Positions 26,952 to 37,874 of a stretch of 64,000 nucleotides of DNA are shown in pieces. The notes beneath the pieces are model-generated. The model saw only the letters and a list, made by a program, of their open reading frames with translations, did not search any database and was not told where the DNA came from. The stretch lies in contig JASWJB010000211.1 of the NCBI GenBank assembly GCA_032433595.1, forward strand, positions 1 through 64,000, given 5' to 3'. Made by a program: the position numbers and the translations under genes. Each line of letters begins with the position of its first letter. The first letter of the stretch is position 1. The stretch is from Conoideocrella luteorostrata. Lineage: Eukaryota > Ascomycota > Sordariomycetes > Hypocreales > Clavicipitaceae.

Positions 26952-29107
26952 TTGATTGAGCGGGGTCTAAGGATACGCGCAGAGGTTTATGGGGTGATTT
27001 GACGGGGATGGAGACTCTTTTGTACATCATTCTTTCACGGTACGGGATTGATGGATTACTCATCTGAACTAAAGCTGACAAATTGTCGAAGTCGGGGATG
27101 AGGGGTAACTAAGGGGTAACTAAGATGTTAAGCCACCGCTAATGCACAAATACCCCATGGCTCAGCGACCGTGAGGCTATTCAGTCGAATGTGGCTCTCA
27201 ATTTCTACCTCACTGATGAAGTGGTAGGCCATTCTCCCTGTAGCTGATTTTGCTTGCCAATAGCTGACGATATAGATGCTGGTTAGCATTAACCCTTCCA
27301 TCGTGGTTGCTTTACCTCGGTCGGATGCTTGCTTTGATGCGAAGAGTTTCTCGTACCGGCGGTCCTAGGTCCTTCATGTAGGTCCAGCTTCGCAGTAACT
27401 CCGTTCCAATCAGCACAGTTAACTAAGCACCAGCCATTGCAGTCACTTTGGAGGTTACCTACCATAAAATTCGTCTAGGTTTGGACTTATAGATGCGTAG
27501 CCATAAACTGTAAGATACCCTCCGAGCTAAATTTCTGAGCAGAGAGCGTTATGGGAAGTACTATTTGCATAGAGCAACACATCAACGTCCCGTATGCGGT
27601 GCGACACAAAACACAAACCCGCCCCACTGAAGTACAGCAGCCTCAAAATGAACCGAGATGGCCAAAGAACGAGCCTCAAACGAGTGAACTGGTTAACTAG
27701 TTATGAATCAAAAGAATGTGAGGTATTTGCGCGACCGGGACTGCGCCGCAATGTGGCACAGCAATGGAAGCGAGCCGAGCGTGTTCAACCACTGACTCGC
27801 GGTACTTCGGCCGGCGACCGCAAAGCTAATAGTCGCGCTCAGCCAAAATATCAGCCCCATGTGTCAATATCCCACCATCCCGAGAAATGTGCAGCTGCCG
27901 AACTGTTTCAACGAGTATTAACCAACTTCTGAAGTAGACTGACGGGGGATGCTTTTCTAATCCTTTAGCGGCGGTGCATGTTGAACTTGGATCATTATTT
28001 GAATTGTGCTGCACTGCACTATCTCTGCAGAAGTAGGGGCAGGACCGATACTGGCATAACGTATATCTGGTTCCCGCACATATGCACATTATGTGGGCTA
28101 ACTAGCACAGTTCCGTTACCGAGAGAGGCATGTGGGCCGCTGGAATGTTGGAGAACGGAAATAAGGTTACAATTTTTGCTTCTTTCCGCGTTTCCTTAAA
28201 ACCGTCGGATTTCCGCCCGCTTCTATGGAGCAGAATCGTCTGTTTACCCGGCAAACCCACTGGCTGATTGCCCTTATGCAAGTTCTTATTTCTCCCCGTA
28301 TATATCTGAAACGGTCGCTACCTCTTCTGGGTCTGTGCTGTATACAAGCCAACGTCCGACGGAGTCACTACGGGGCATGGACAGCTATCGGGGATGACTG
28401 GCCTAGCCCTAGGACAACTTCATGCAGGTCCAGGCCATGTTCGCATTGAGTCGGCCACTGAGATAGGCGATGCTGCATGGCCTCCTCCGCGTTCATTCAC
28501 TTCGATGCAGTGTGGAGGCGGAGCTTGTTGTGTTTCCCTGGTCCACAAATTACGCAGAGCGAGACGTCAGTGCTCCTCCACATCAGTGCTCACAAACAAA
28601 CCGTCGCGCGGTCGAACACCGAGTTGTCAATCGTCAGTCATCGATTTCTTTTTAATTATCCACAACCGAGCCTTGAACATCCAGATGAGACGGTCTGCTG
28701 TTCTTCATAAGTTGGCTATGGCCACCGTGGAGATCCCGACATGGCACTAACTACGCCGTGGCTGCCGAATAACCTGCGTAACGAGCCAAATCAGGTCCCC
28801 ACCACCTCCAGAATAAACTGTGGACAGAAACTCCCTCAAATCACACCCAACAATAATTAAACTTTGTCCTTCCCACCAAGATGGGCGCGAGGCTTTCGGG
28901 GGTGGACCCGATCGTGCGCGACATTGAAACGTCGGTACCTGCTGCAAGGGACCACGATGGTGGAATTGAACCCGAACAACGACTGCGAACGTGAACCATA
29001 TCGTCATGCGATATTGCAGAGAGGCTAGACACGCAAGCAGGGTTAAAAACCGAGTTGAAGCACCAGCTCCCGATGAATCTATTTCAAGGTCTAAGCTTAC
29101 AAGACAT
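26952..29107. other. Intergenic, no supported gene
   Basis: Several 60-118 codon ORFs occur here on both strands (for example 27594-27932 +, 28394-28750 +), but they overlap each other, have low-complexity or unlikely compositions, lack splice-linked partners and match no family I know. Confidence 0.5.
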
Positions 29108-29200
29108 TGTTGGATAGAATACTTGATTACCTCTTACTGAAAGAATGTTTTAGTGGGCTCACACTTTTGCACTATGGTGCAGCGGAGATGAAGTCCGTCA
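29108..29200 (+). repeat. Solo LTR of a small element, diverged copy 1
   Basis: 93 bp beginning TGTTGGAT and ending AAGTCCGTCA, alignable end to end with the copies at 37783 and 42309 (shared core GGCTCACACTTTTGC). It is the most diverged of the three. No clear target duplication is visible (GACAT before, ACGTC after). Confidence 0.75.
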
Positions 29201-29379
29201 ACGTCACATTGTCCAGTCAGGGAGAGTTCTGGCTCTGCACCGTTGACGCTTTGCTAAATCGTATAGACCTAATGAAATACATAATGACGCCCTCCCAAAT
29301 GAATGACATGTTGCTTTGGTCTATTCCACAATGGCCAAATCTTTTTTCACGACGCTGGTTTCCTATACAAGCCTGCGGA

Positions 29380-29590
29380 CTAGAATCCCCCCTTTTTAAC
29401 TTTCTCTATCATCGATTTTATCTCCTCGTCAACTTCCGCCTGCAACTTCTTTATGTCTTCCGGATTAGGCGTATTGCCGTTTGCCTCTTTACGCTGGCCT
29501 TGATCATCAGCAGTTTGGACGACTTTTGCCCGGGCCAAGAATGCATGCTCAGTCGAGAGTGCCAAGGAAGATGCAGCGACTAGTCTTCAT
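29380..29590 (-). pseudogene. Possible small secreted protein, reading frame shifted near the signal peptide
   Basis: A - strand frame running to a TAG at 29380-29382 encodes about 60 residues that look like real protein: a hydrophobic start (VAASSLALSTEHAFLARA) followed by a charged, helical tail (PNPEDIKKLQAEVDEEIK, then MIEKVKKGGF). There is no ATG in that frame at the signal region. An ATG at 29590 (MKT...) lies one base out of frame with it. Either one base was gained or lost, or the true first exon lies elsewhere. I recognise no homologue. The sequence is normal in composition, so this is not RIP decay. Confidence 0.35.
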
Positions 29591-30379
29591 GTCAGTCTTC
29601 CACAACTTGCGTGACGTTTAAAACGCAATAACTCATCACTCACGAGCAAAGATCGCAGTAAAGGTAACGCGAACCATCTTTGTATTTAAACTTGGAGGCT
29701 TTTGAGTGAGAAGTGATAAACAAAAAAAGATAACTAGGTAGCAGAACCTCAATCTTTATTCGGGGGCGTAAGTAGTTGATTGTAATTGACAGGTGCTTCG
29801 CGACAAGCTCACCTGCTCATCTTATAGCATCCAAGCGCTGACCATAGCGAAGGGGATGCAGAGTTGGTATCGTCACTATATGGGGTACGCGACTTTTTTA
29901 TTTAAGACTGTGCATCATGCATAATAAACGTGCTCGGTTGTAAGCTGCATAAAGCGGGTCTAACAAGTAGGGATGGGGAAAAGGTCAATCATGCATCGAG
30001 ACTGTTTGATCTCATTATCTTGGGGCTATGATGGAATGAACCAGTAATCCTCACGGGACTGTAATTTTCGCGTCGCAAGTAAATACAATTAACAAGAGGC
30101 TTTTTTCGGAACTTGGCATGGGGACATGTGTTTGGCATAACATCATTCATGACACAGTGGGAGGGGGACGTTTATAGTAGCCGCAGCGGTGGTGGCATGT
30201 GTTATGCATTCCTAGACCAGCTCAAAATGTCTGTGTCTGGGCGCACAAGCCACGTTTTGGGCAGCGCGTCCTCCGACGTCTACAGCGTCCCTTGACCGTG
30301 GCCATTTCCACGATATGAAGTGGCGTTGCCGAAATAAGACGGCAGTTGGTGACACTCGAAGGAGCCATCTTCACGTTAT
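29591..30379. other. Intergenic upstream of the ADP-ribosyltransferase gene
   Basis: No gene seen. The last 400 bp are the likely promoter of the + strand gene at 30477. Confidence 0.5.
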
Positions 30380-30387
30380 TATAAATA
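30380..30387 (+). promoter_or_regulatory. TATA box of the ADP-ribosyltransferase gene
   Basis: The sequence TATAAATA lies 90 bp before the ATG at 30477, a spacing that suits a fungal TATA promoter with a 5' leader of about 60 nt. Confidence 0.55.
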
Positions 30388-30476
30388 CGCCAGAACCGGA
30401 CGGTCTCTGCGTCGCCAACCGGCTGGGCATCGCATCATAAGAGTGCGCAAAGACTGCTACTTGTTCATTCATTTCA

Positions 30477-33116
30477 ATGCGCTTTTCATCTTTTGGTCTT
30501 TACTTGCTGCTCGTTGGTGGTGTAAGCGCTGCCAACGATGCGACGAATATCCAGGTCCATGGGGACCTGTCCCCCAGACAGCCGCCTCCACCGCCGCCTC
30601 CAATGAAACCGGGCTGGAAGCCGGACAAGCCCCAGCCTAAACCCATTGTCGATCCTCCGAAGGCCAAGGTGCTCTATCGTGGCGAGTATTTTCGAGGGCC
30701 GGACGAGGTTAAGAAAGCCGGTAGCTTTGACTCCCACGCCAAAAGAATTTTTGAGGGCAAGCATCCCGACTATAAAGATAGAATGAAGGCAGAGCTGTTC
30801 AAAAAAGGGAGCAGCCTCTATGAGCACGCCGTATTCAAGAACCCGGTTTCTTCGTATGTTCCGACGAGTAGGTCTCTAGAGGAAGCCTTGAAGTTTGCAA
30901 AGAGTGCAGATAAGGTCGGCTACCTCTACAAAATCCGCGCTTCCCCCGACATGGTTGACGTGGTTGGCTCTCTCGGTGGTGAGGACTACTTCAAGCATTT
31001 CAAGGAGCAGGAGGTCGCGGGCGTCTATGAGATACCTTGGCACCGCGTAGAAAGCTGGCAAGAGGTTAGGCGTAATGCCAAAACCGGCGAATATGAACGT
31101 GGCAAAGAAGTGCCTAATGAAGACTTCATCGAGCCGTCAGACGGAGAGGCAGCCTATCTTAGTCACCCTGAGCTGGCTGGGTGGCCGGAAGGCTCCGTTG
31201 CACTGGAGAACGAATTCTGGGCGCCGTACAAGGATGTGCCAGTTGAGGGCATGCTGAACGAACATCTCCTCAAGTACCGCCACGGTGACAATGTCGAGAA
31301 ATTCAAGAAATGGCGCGGCAATGAAGACTGGTCCATCTTGCCCTGCAGCGGATCGCGCAAAAGAACGGGAGCTACTGACGCATGCGCGTTGATTCGCAAC
31401 GAGCCGTCGAAAGTGCCAAACGGGGAGACGGAAAAACCACCCTCGACCAGTGGTGACAAGCCAGTCAATTCCCCCGGAGAGGAAAAGGTGCCAGCAGAAA
31501 TCACGGAAGGCAAATTAGCAGAGCTGGCTGAAGTATCTGAGAAAGAGTTCATTGACAGCACCGCAGCTCGCGGTTTGACTCTCGTAGCAACGCGCAAGTG
31601 GTCTGTGGACCCAAGGGACATACGTGCCAAATTGCTGGGCTACAAGCGGCTCACGGCCGATTCTCCAAAAATTCGCTCTATGAAGGGAGGTCTCTCGGGT
31701 GGTCTCGACGCTGTTGGTGTTGTCGCATGGGTCGGGGGAATTGTTGACGCTTTCGTTAAAGATGCGACCGCCTTGGACCGGGTCGCGGCTATTGCATCTA
31801 TTTTCCCTTTGGTTGGCTGTGGCTTCAGTGCCATCTCTGAAGCCCAGAAGGGGGATGTCGACGTCCTTGACAAGGTGTTGTGTATATCCGGGGACATCTT
31901 GTTGTTCACCCCTCTGGCTCCCTTTGGCTTTGCCTTTCACCTCTTCAGAATGATCGTGAGCCAGTTCAAACCGCAATCACAGCCGACGAAAGAGAGTTCG
32001 CAAAAGGCTCGCGATCAACAATGGCAAAGATTTCTCGACGACAACGTATTCACATACTTTTATTCAGATGGCTCCGTCTCTGGAAAAAGTACGTTTCGAG
32101 ACAAGCTGAACAGTTCTCTTGCTATTGAGACCTTGGCTGTTTTGTCCGAAGGCGCAGACAGTATTGCTGTGGGGAATATCAGTGCCCAGATCGCCATGGA
32201 GGCTAGTAATTCGGACAAGTCCAAAATCCAAGCCGGAGCGATGGAAGCCGCCACTAAAATTCGAGCAGGAGCTTCGCGGGAAATAATTCGTAGGCAGCGC
32301 GAGCTTCTTCTCGGTCTGCCAAACAGCTTGAAGGAGTGCACATCTCTCTCGCTCAAACCAATAGCAGAGCAGTTCAACAAGGACTTCATTGCTGAGCTAA
32401 CATCTCCGGAGATGGTCAAAAAATACACGCCAATCACAGCTACAGTTCCAGACACACCAGGTGTAGACCTCAGCGGGAAAGTCCGTGATGAACTGAACGC
32501 GACCGGCACGCATCTGACCAAGACGCCACCTGTTTTGCCCAAACTCTTTGACATTGCCTACGTTCTTGGGCAGTCAAAGGGCCTGGAAGGAATCGACCCG
32601 CTCACCTTATCCCCGCGAGACTTTCTCAAGGCTCAGATACCGGAACTTTCGGATGATCGGCTCGATTTCTACTCGCTTCATCATGCATTGCAAGTCTCAA
32701 AGTCACTCCAGGGTCAAATTAAGGAAGAACAACTTTCCAATCTCTGGCCTGCAAAAGACACGAAGGATCTTCAAAGATTTCGCATTCTGCTTGCTCTAAA
32801 GTTCGGAAAGACCTTTGAGGAGCAAAAAATCAAGTGGGCACAAGGACTCAAGGGCGCAGGGGGAGCGTTGCTCAGTGAAAAGGAAGTTCGATTTAGCACT
32901 CATCCGAATATCCCGCCTCGCAAGGGCGGACAAGAGTCCTTCGCATATATTGGCCTTATTCTTGGACTTAGTGCAGAGCGCGTGAGAAGCTTACCTCAAG
33001 ACCAGCAAACTCTGGATTACAAAGACCTGGTAAATAATGAGGAACTAATCAAAGCTATGATGGCGCAGGCGATGGCCAGCAGTGGAAGGAAAGATACTGA
33101 GGGGGTCAAACAATAG
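30477..33116 (+). CDS. Secreted heat-labile-enterotoxin A-like ADP-ribosyltransferase
   Basis: An 879-residue intronless protein with a signal peptide (about residues 1-19, hydrophobic LYLLLVGG, cleavage near VSA-A), then a proline-rich linker (35-60). Residues 62-200 match the enterotoxin A / R-S-E class ADP-ribosyltransferase fold. They include an arginine in LYRGEYF (R68), an STS-like strand YVPTSRS (T130/S131), and the biglutamate EQEV (E177, E179) followed by a strand like YEIPW. These are the NAD-binding and catalytic signatures of the family, so activity is plausible. A charged linker (290-345) follows. Hydrophobic segments near 405-430, 440-457 and 470-497 could form a membrane-active or helical-bundle region, and the remaining ~350 residues are helical with no domain I recognise. 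Such proteins are expanded in insect-pathogenic Hypocreales and are presumed effectors acting on host cells. The host target and role here are inference. The frame is intact. The gene lies 5 kb from the RIPped block. Confidence 0.88.
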   Translation: MRFSSFGLYLLLVGGVSAANDATNIQVHGDLSPRQPPPPPPPMKPGWKPDKPQPKPIVDPPKAKVLYRGEYFRGPDEVKKAGSFDSHAKRIFEGKHPDYKDRMKAELFKKGSSLYEHAVFKNPVSSYVPTSRSLEEALKFAKSADKVGYLYKIRASPDMVDVVGSLGGEDYFKHFKEQEVAGVYEIPWHRVESWQEVRRNAKTGEYERGKEVPNEDFIEPSDGEAAYLSHPELAGWPEGSVALENEFWAPYKDVPVEGMLNEHLLKYRHGDNVEKFKKWRGNEDWSILPCSGSRKRTGATDACALIRNEPSKVPNGETEKPPSTSGDKPVNSPGEEKVPAEITEGKLAELAEVSEKEFIDSTAARGLTLVATRKWSVDPRDIRAKLLGYKRLTADSPKIRSMKGGLSGGLDAVGVVAWVGGIVDAFVKDATALDRVAAIASIFPLVGCGFSAISEAQKGDVDVLDKVLCISGDILLFTPLAPFGFAFHLFRMIVSQFKPQSQPTKESSQKARDQQWQRFLDDNVFTYFYSDGSVSGKSTFRDKLNSSLAIETLAVLSEGADSIAVGNISAQIAMEASNSDKSKIQAGAMEAATKIRAGASREIIRRQRELLLGLPNSLKECTSLSLKPIAEQFNKDFIAELTSPEMVKKYTPITATVPDTPGVDLSGKVRDELNATGTHLTKTPPVLPKLFDIAYVLGQSKGLEGIDPLTLSPRDFLKAQIPELSDDRLDFYSLHHALQVSKSLQGQIKEEQLSNLWPAKDTKDLQRFRILLALKFGKTFEEQKIKWAQGLKGAGGALLSEKEVRFSTHPNIPPRKGGQESFAYIGLILGLSAERVRSLPQDQQTLDYKDLVNNEELIKAMMAQAMASSGRKDTEGVKQ

Positions 33117-34094
33117 TTGTAACATGGCTTAGTTTCACATACGAGGAGCTTCAACCTTCTTTTAGCAGTAGGAGAGATATTTGCGTCTGGTACATACATA
33201 TTGATGGCTTGGTTCACATCCCGTAGCCTCACTTACATTGATGATGAATTCTTTGGCATGGTATTTGCGCTAGTGGGGGTTAGCTACTTTCCATTAGGAC
33301 TTGTATTTACTTTAAAACTTGGTATTAAAAGAAAAAAGAGCATGAAAGAATCGCAATAACAACACACCTGAACTGTGCAAGCCTCGTGTACCGAAACACC
33401 TTGTTTACACAACTAGCCTTCTCAACGATGGTATCGCCATGTCTCATCATACACCCCCAGCCTTCGATTTGATATGAATATGAAAGAGGAAGAGGAAAGA
33501 AACAGCATCTGCAAAGAACAAATACCCACAATGCTTGTGCGTGGTCATGCCACATTGGGCTCTGATGTGACTTAATATTTACAAACGGCCTGGTTTCATC
33601 ATGTTTTAGAATATGCTGCTCTTGGATAGGACTGGCCTTCAGATCGACGATATACCTGTTGATGTTGCTCCAAGTTTTACTGTAGTTCATGTTTCGCTTC
33701 AGCGGTATCTCTAAATTAAAATATATTTGATATCATTCGTGGATGTCCTTCATGCTCCCTTGCTTGATTTGTTCTTTTTTTTTTTTCCTTTATGAAGCCT
33801 GCTTTGTGCTGAAATATATGGCCACCGTATAGTGGCATGAACCTATGGCCCCTTTGTTAATCTAATTTGAAGCATAATAGTACGACATCACATTCGAAAG
33901 CAATGGACTATTGTGGTGGCCACCGTGATTTTATTTTGAATAACGAAGAATATCAGTAGAAATGAGCGTATTTCTTGCAGATCGAGTACTCTCCAGTCCA
34001 TCCCTTGAAGCCTCCATTATGTGGATGCTCGAAAGCCATTGGGCAAGGTTTAGTGAGCACCGGGGCAGACAACACGGTTCGGGCTATAACTTTG
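33117..34094. other. Intergenic between convergent genes, no gene seen
   Basis: This region holds the 3' flanks of the ADP-ribosyltransferase gene (+) and the small secreted protein gene (-). A 121-codon - strand ORF (33325-33690) is cysteine- and aromatic-rich with no recognisable feature and is not called. Confidence 0.5.
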
Positions 34095-34523
34095 TTAGCA
34101 GTCTGGGTCAGAATCTAAAATCTTGTGACTATTCAACGCACCGAACGTTGGTGCTGACATCTAGAACATAGTTAGCAATCGTCGATAAAAGTCTAAACTT
34201 GGCAGCTTCCGAACTTACTGCAGGGTTGTCCTCTGCGGTTGCGGCAAGACCCGTCAGTGCACGCGCGGTTAAATTGTCTTCGGTTAGAGAAGCGCCCTTG
34301 GCAGCGGCCTCGAGAGTTACAGGTCTGTCAATGTTAGCTTCAGAGCGTAGACAAGGTTATGGGGCTGACTTGCCCCTCGTGCGATCTCGTTCGCGAAAAA
34401 GTCGCCGTCGGTGATGTCTTCGGCTGGAGTCGTGGCGACATCCTCGACTCCGGCGACATCTTCTGCTGGCGCGGCGAGGGCCAGAGCGGAGGTAAAGAGC
34501 AGGATGACGGCGGAGTACTTCAT
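34095..34523 (-). CDS. Small secreted protein, three exons
   Basis: Starts with a clear signal peptide (MKYSAVILLFTSALALA-AP) and continues with an acidic, cysteine-poor region (EDVAGVEDVATTPAEDI). Exon 3 (34095-34160) is joined by a canonical intron at 34161-34218 (GTAAGT donor, TTGCTAAC branch, TTCTAG acceptor). Exon 2 (ending 34219) reads ASLTEDNLTARALTGLAAT. Exon 1 must be joined to it through a first intron whose donor is unusual. The frame works with a GC donor (GCAAGT, 34373) and an acceptor at either ctcgag or gccaag (34297 or slightly upstream); the only nearby GT donor breaks the frame. The predicted product is about 97-103 residues with a single C-terminal cysteine. Similar short proteins are often secreted effectors or wall proteins, but I recognise no family. 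The signal peptide and intron 2 are secure; intron 1 is not. Confidence 0.65.
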
Positions 34524-34639
34524 GTTGCTGGTTCTAGAGCTGGTATGTGGGGGTTTGACTGAGTTCTGAAATAGCTCTATCTGTAGCTGTTGCTATTGCT
34601 GGTGATGAGGAGGCGACGGAATCGAGGTGGAACAGTGTA

Positions 34640-34647
34640 TATTTATA
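34640..34647 (-). promoter_or_regulatory. TATA box of the small secreted protein gene
   Basis: TATAAATA on the - strand, 117 bp before the ATG at 34523. Confidence 0.5.
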
Positions 34648-36456
34648 CTCAGACCTGAGTCCCAGCTCGTTAGGTGTCCAAGAGTAGACCATCAACTGAC
34701 GAAGAGCTTACGGCCTGGTCCAGAGCAGAATATCCATTGTCATGAACAAATAAGCCGCGCGGTTGTTCCTTGAAGCAAGCAACAACAGCAGCTGTTGCCA
34801 AGAACAGTCATCAAAATGGCCGGGAGACACATGCTTGCAGATGTCTTACATACAGGATGAAGGCTTCAATTGCAAGACTTTCTTGTGCCATCGACTGTAA
34901 ATTGTCCGCACCTACATGGTTGACTCGGGAAGATTCCGAGTTCAATTAGACCGATGGTCCGATCAACCCAGGGGTCAGTGGGCGAGTTTAAAATTTGGTT
35001 GGGTTTGGTCTAGATCGCCCTCTAACAAGCTAAATGCGGGAACCAACCACAGCTCAAAGTCAAGCTTCGGATCAAGGATCGGGAAACGGAAGTCGCACTA
35101 TTAGGAGAGACTTGGCCCCGGATGCAATTAGGTGCATATGCAAATAAGCCGACAGGGTCAGCTGACGGTCGAGTCATACTCTCACCCGCGTAACTATGCG
35201 CATGCATGACTACTCCCCTGCTGCTCAAAGCCGTATGTTAATACTCGCCCTAGCCTTTCAAATACCTGACCAGGCGCACTTTGCCAAATAAGGCGTTATA
35301 ACGCGCTTTGGGTATCGTCTTCCCCCTCTTCTGCCAACATTTCTGATAGCTTACTCTGCAAGAGGATCATGCTCATGTGACTGTAAGGAATCACTCGTAA
35401 TAATAATGATGAGTGCTTCGGAGACAACACGTCTTTTGGCTTATCCGTGCTGACTGTACTCGGCTGTGGGGGGCGAGGCAGATATCCTTGGCGGCAGATC
35501 TGGTAGCGTGCATAAAGTAAAGCCCTCGGTTGAATGCATATTATGTTCTGTGAGCATGACAGAGAGGGGAGCGAAAGCGAGCCATACCCAGCTGAATTGG
35601 CTATAAAGTGAAAACAGAACACTCCTCTTGGCCTGAGTGCTCGGGATCTAAGCATCTGCTTGTGTTTAGATGACCAGTACGGAGTACAGAAGACCATACG
35701 ACGCACCGGCAAAGCGCAGCCATTTTGGCTAGCTGGTGTGGCATACTTAGATGGCATGGTTGTATGTACGCTGTCCGTCTGGTAAAATATCTAGGGGAGA
35801 TGCCTAATTTTATCTGCAAATTGGCAAAATTTTGGTATCAGCTACCCGTCAATATCCAGATATCCTCCTACGACCCATTTTGTAGCCCGTTGGTAAGGCT
35901 GCGTGGAAGCTCATAAAAAAGCCCGCCTTGCAGCTTATTTACAAGATGGCCAGGAATCTCCCCAGGAAAGCTCGCGGTCATCACACAAACAAAACCGGCT
36001 CTAGCGCAAAACAACTATTACCACTTATACCTGCAGCACTAATCGCCAATAGGAATGATAAAATTGACCAATTACAATTTAGAGCGACCAGATTGTAAGC
36101 TCCAATTGGACTAAATTTCGGAGGTAAAACGGGAAGCTGCACTCAGATGACGCCAAGAGGGGCGAAGCGGCGCCTTCCTTGACATGAAGTGTGGGGAGGG
36201 AAGCGTGCAGCCCCGCCATGACGGCAAATCAGTCCCTAATTGGTCGCCACGAGGAAGCAATAACCAGACTAGCCCCTGATTTGCCGCCACGAGGAAGCAA
36301 CACCAAACCAGCGCCACCGGACCATGCCCGATCAGGCTGCCTTAGTACATACCGTTTGTCTATTTATTAGCATCGCCTATGTTCTCCTCAGTTTAATATT
36401 TCATCCTCTTCAACATCATTCTCCCCAAAACCTCCACCACATTGCTCTTCTTCATC
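34648..36456. other. Intergenic; promoter-side duplication near 36230-36310
   Basis: No convincing gene. Near 36240-36305 the segment GCCACGAGGAAGCAA followed by a related ACCAGACTAGC/ACCAAACCAGC stretch occurs twice, about 47 bp apart, upstream of the gene at 36457. One TACGGAGTA motif lies at 35678-35686. Confidence 0.45.
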
Positions 36457-36810
36457 ATGTCTCCCAGACCCGAAGCAAATCAAGCCACCCAGCGCGACGG
36501 CGGCCGATCCCCAAGTCCAGAGGAAACCCCCGATATTGTTCCCTCCCGTCTACTCAGTGCCGAAGAAGCCGAACAGGACTATCAAAAGCAGCTCGCCCTC
36601 CTCGCCGAGCAAGAAGCAGCTTACCGTGCCCAAACAGCTAGCGGCTCCAATAATCCGGAGGAAACGCCGGACATCATGCCCTCCAAGACACTCTCGCGCG
36701 AAGAAGCTGAGGCCGATTATCAGAAGCAACTTGCTCTCCTTGAACAGCGGAATCGGGAGCGCTTTGAGAGACAGAAGACGCTAGACGAAGAAAATAAGGC
36801 TCGGCTGTAA
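36457..36810 (+). CDS. Small hypothetical protein with two EETPDI/DYQKQL repeats
   Basis: 117 residues from the ATG at 36457 (context ATCATGTCT; pyrimidine-rich leader). Two internal repeats of about 32 residues, roughly 25-60 and 72-105, share EETPDI(V/M)PS, LSxEEAExDYQKQLALL and then a glutamine/arginine-rich coiled-coil-like tail. I recall a DYQxQLxLLEQQNKxR motif at the ends of many fungal proteins, so this looks like a free-standing tandem version of that tail. It is hydrophilic, with no signal peptide or membrane segment. An in-frame codon at 36442 could extend it by five residues. The function is unknown; coding is supported by the repeat conservation and the clean frame. Confidence 0.65.
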   Translation: MSPRPEANQATQRDGGRSPSPEETPDIVPSRLLSAEEAEQDYQKQLALLAEQEAAYRAQTASGSNNPEETPDIMPSKTLSREEAEADYQKQLALLEQRNRERFERQKTLDEENKARL

Positions 36811-37782
36811 GCAGAGTGAAGTGTTGGAGTCGGCCGCGGATAGGACGAAACGGGGGATGGGAAGAGCGGAGTTGGGTGTACAAAAATCCAAAGCATGTGG
36901 CCCTGTTACTTTGATCTCGTTGAAAGAACACCGTGAAATTCACACAACAAAGAGCAGTTCCAAAGACCTAGCAGGGCACAGACTAACTAAAATGGATTAT
37001 TCACGCTATTAGCGCGGGGCTTCACCTAATGCCGAATATTGTGACATGGCAATGTAAAAAACTTGAGGCCTTGATCAAGGCGACATTTATCCCTCGCGCT
37101 ATTGTACTACTAAAAATCACCATGCATGGAAGTCCAGGAGACGCAGCTTGGCTGTGTGCAGTTCATCAGGGCTGTGCAATGCGCGAGCGTTTTGAACGGA
37201 GATGTCTTCTTTCGTACCACTAATATAGCCACCATGTAGATGTCTCCAGCCAGGCGAGCGAACCGAGTGCATTGTAGAGACCCGCACCACGATGAGTTTT
37301 CATGCCACTGACGAATATTGACTGACTTTCTTCACCAAGGAGTAGCTATGGCCAAAAAAAAAGACATCAACGGGAAAAAAGTAAGATTGAGAACTCGCCT
37401 CGTTGCTGCCTAAACGTCCGATCGTCTCCGTCAGATTCCCATACGCCACTCAGAGGCGGTGCAGCCTCGGTCGGTGTCCGAACCAGCTACAGTAGCAATA
37501 AGTTTTTGCGTGGCTATAATCAGCTGAGAAAGCCTAGCTCGGAATTAATGATGGAAATCTTCAGAATCCGATTCACTTAATGCCCCATCAAGTAGAAACA
37601 GTCCAAGAAGCGAAAAGCTGGCACATGATGCATCATTTTGTTTATTTTAGTTGCTCTACGGAGTAGTGACGGTGGTCGTGACGTAATACGAGGGGACCTG
37701 AGGGGTTGCAAAACCTTAATGACTCCTACTGTACGAAGCGAAATCCGCAATCGGCGCCACCAATGCAGTGAAGGCTGCAAGC
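36811..37782. other. Intergenic, no supported gene
   Basis: Only short overlapping ORFs. One TACGGAGTA motif at 37657-37665. Confidence 0.5.
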
Positions 37783-37874
37783 TGTTGGATGTGAGACATT
37801 ATTGCATTTTACTGAAAGAATGTTTAGTGAGCTCACACTTTTGCGCTATAGAGCAACGGATATTAAATCCGACA
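37783..37874 (+). repeat. Solo LTR of a small element, copy 2
   Basis: 92 bp, TGTTGGAT to ATCCGACA, closely matching the copy at 42309. It carries the near-palindrome TTGCGCTATAGAGCAA and the short inverted repeat CGGAT...ATCCG. The flanks (CAAGC / CACGC) do not form an exact target duplication, so the insertion is older or rearranged. Confidence 0.85.

Noticed and set aside
27594..28750. Several 60-118 codon ORFs as genes
   Set aside because: They overlap on both strands and lack motifs, splice-linked extensions or sensible promoters.
33325..33690. 121-codon - strand ORF
   Set aside because: Irregular composition, no motif, and it lies in the 3' flank between convergent genes.
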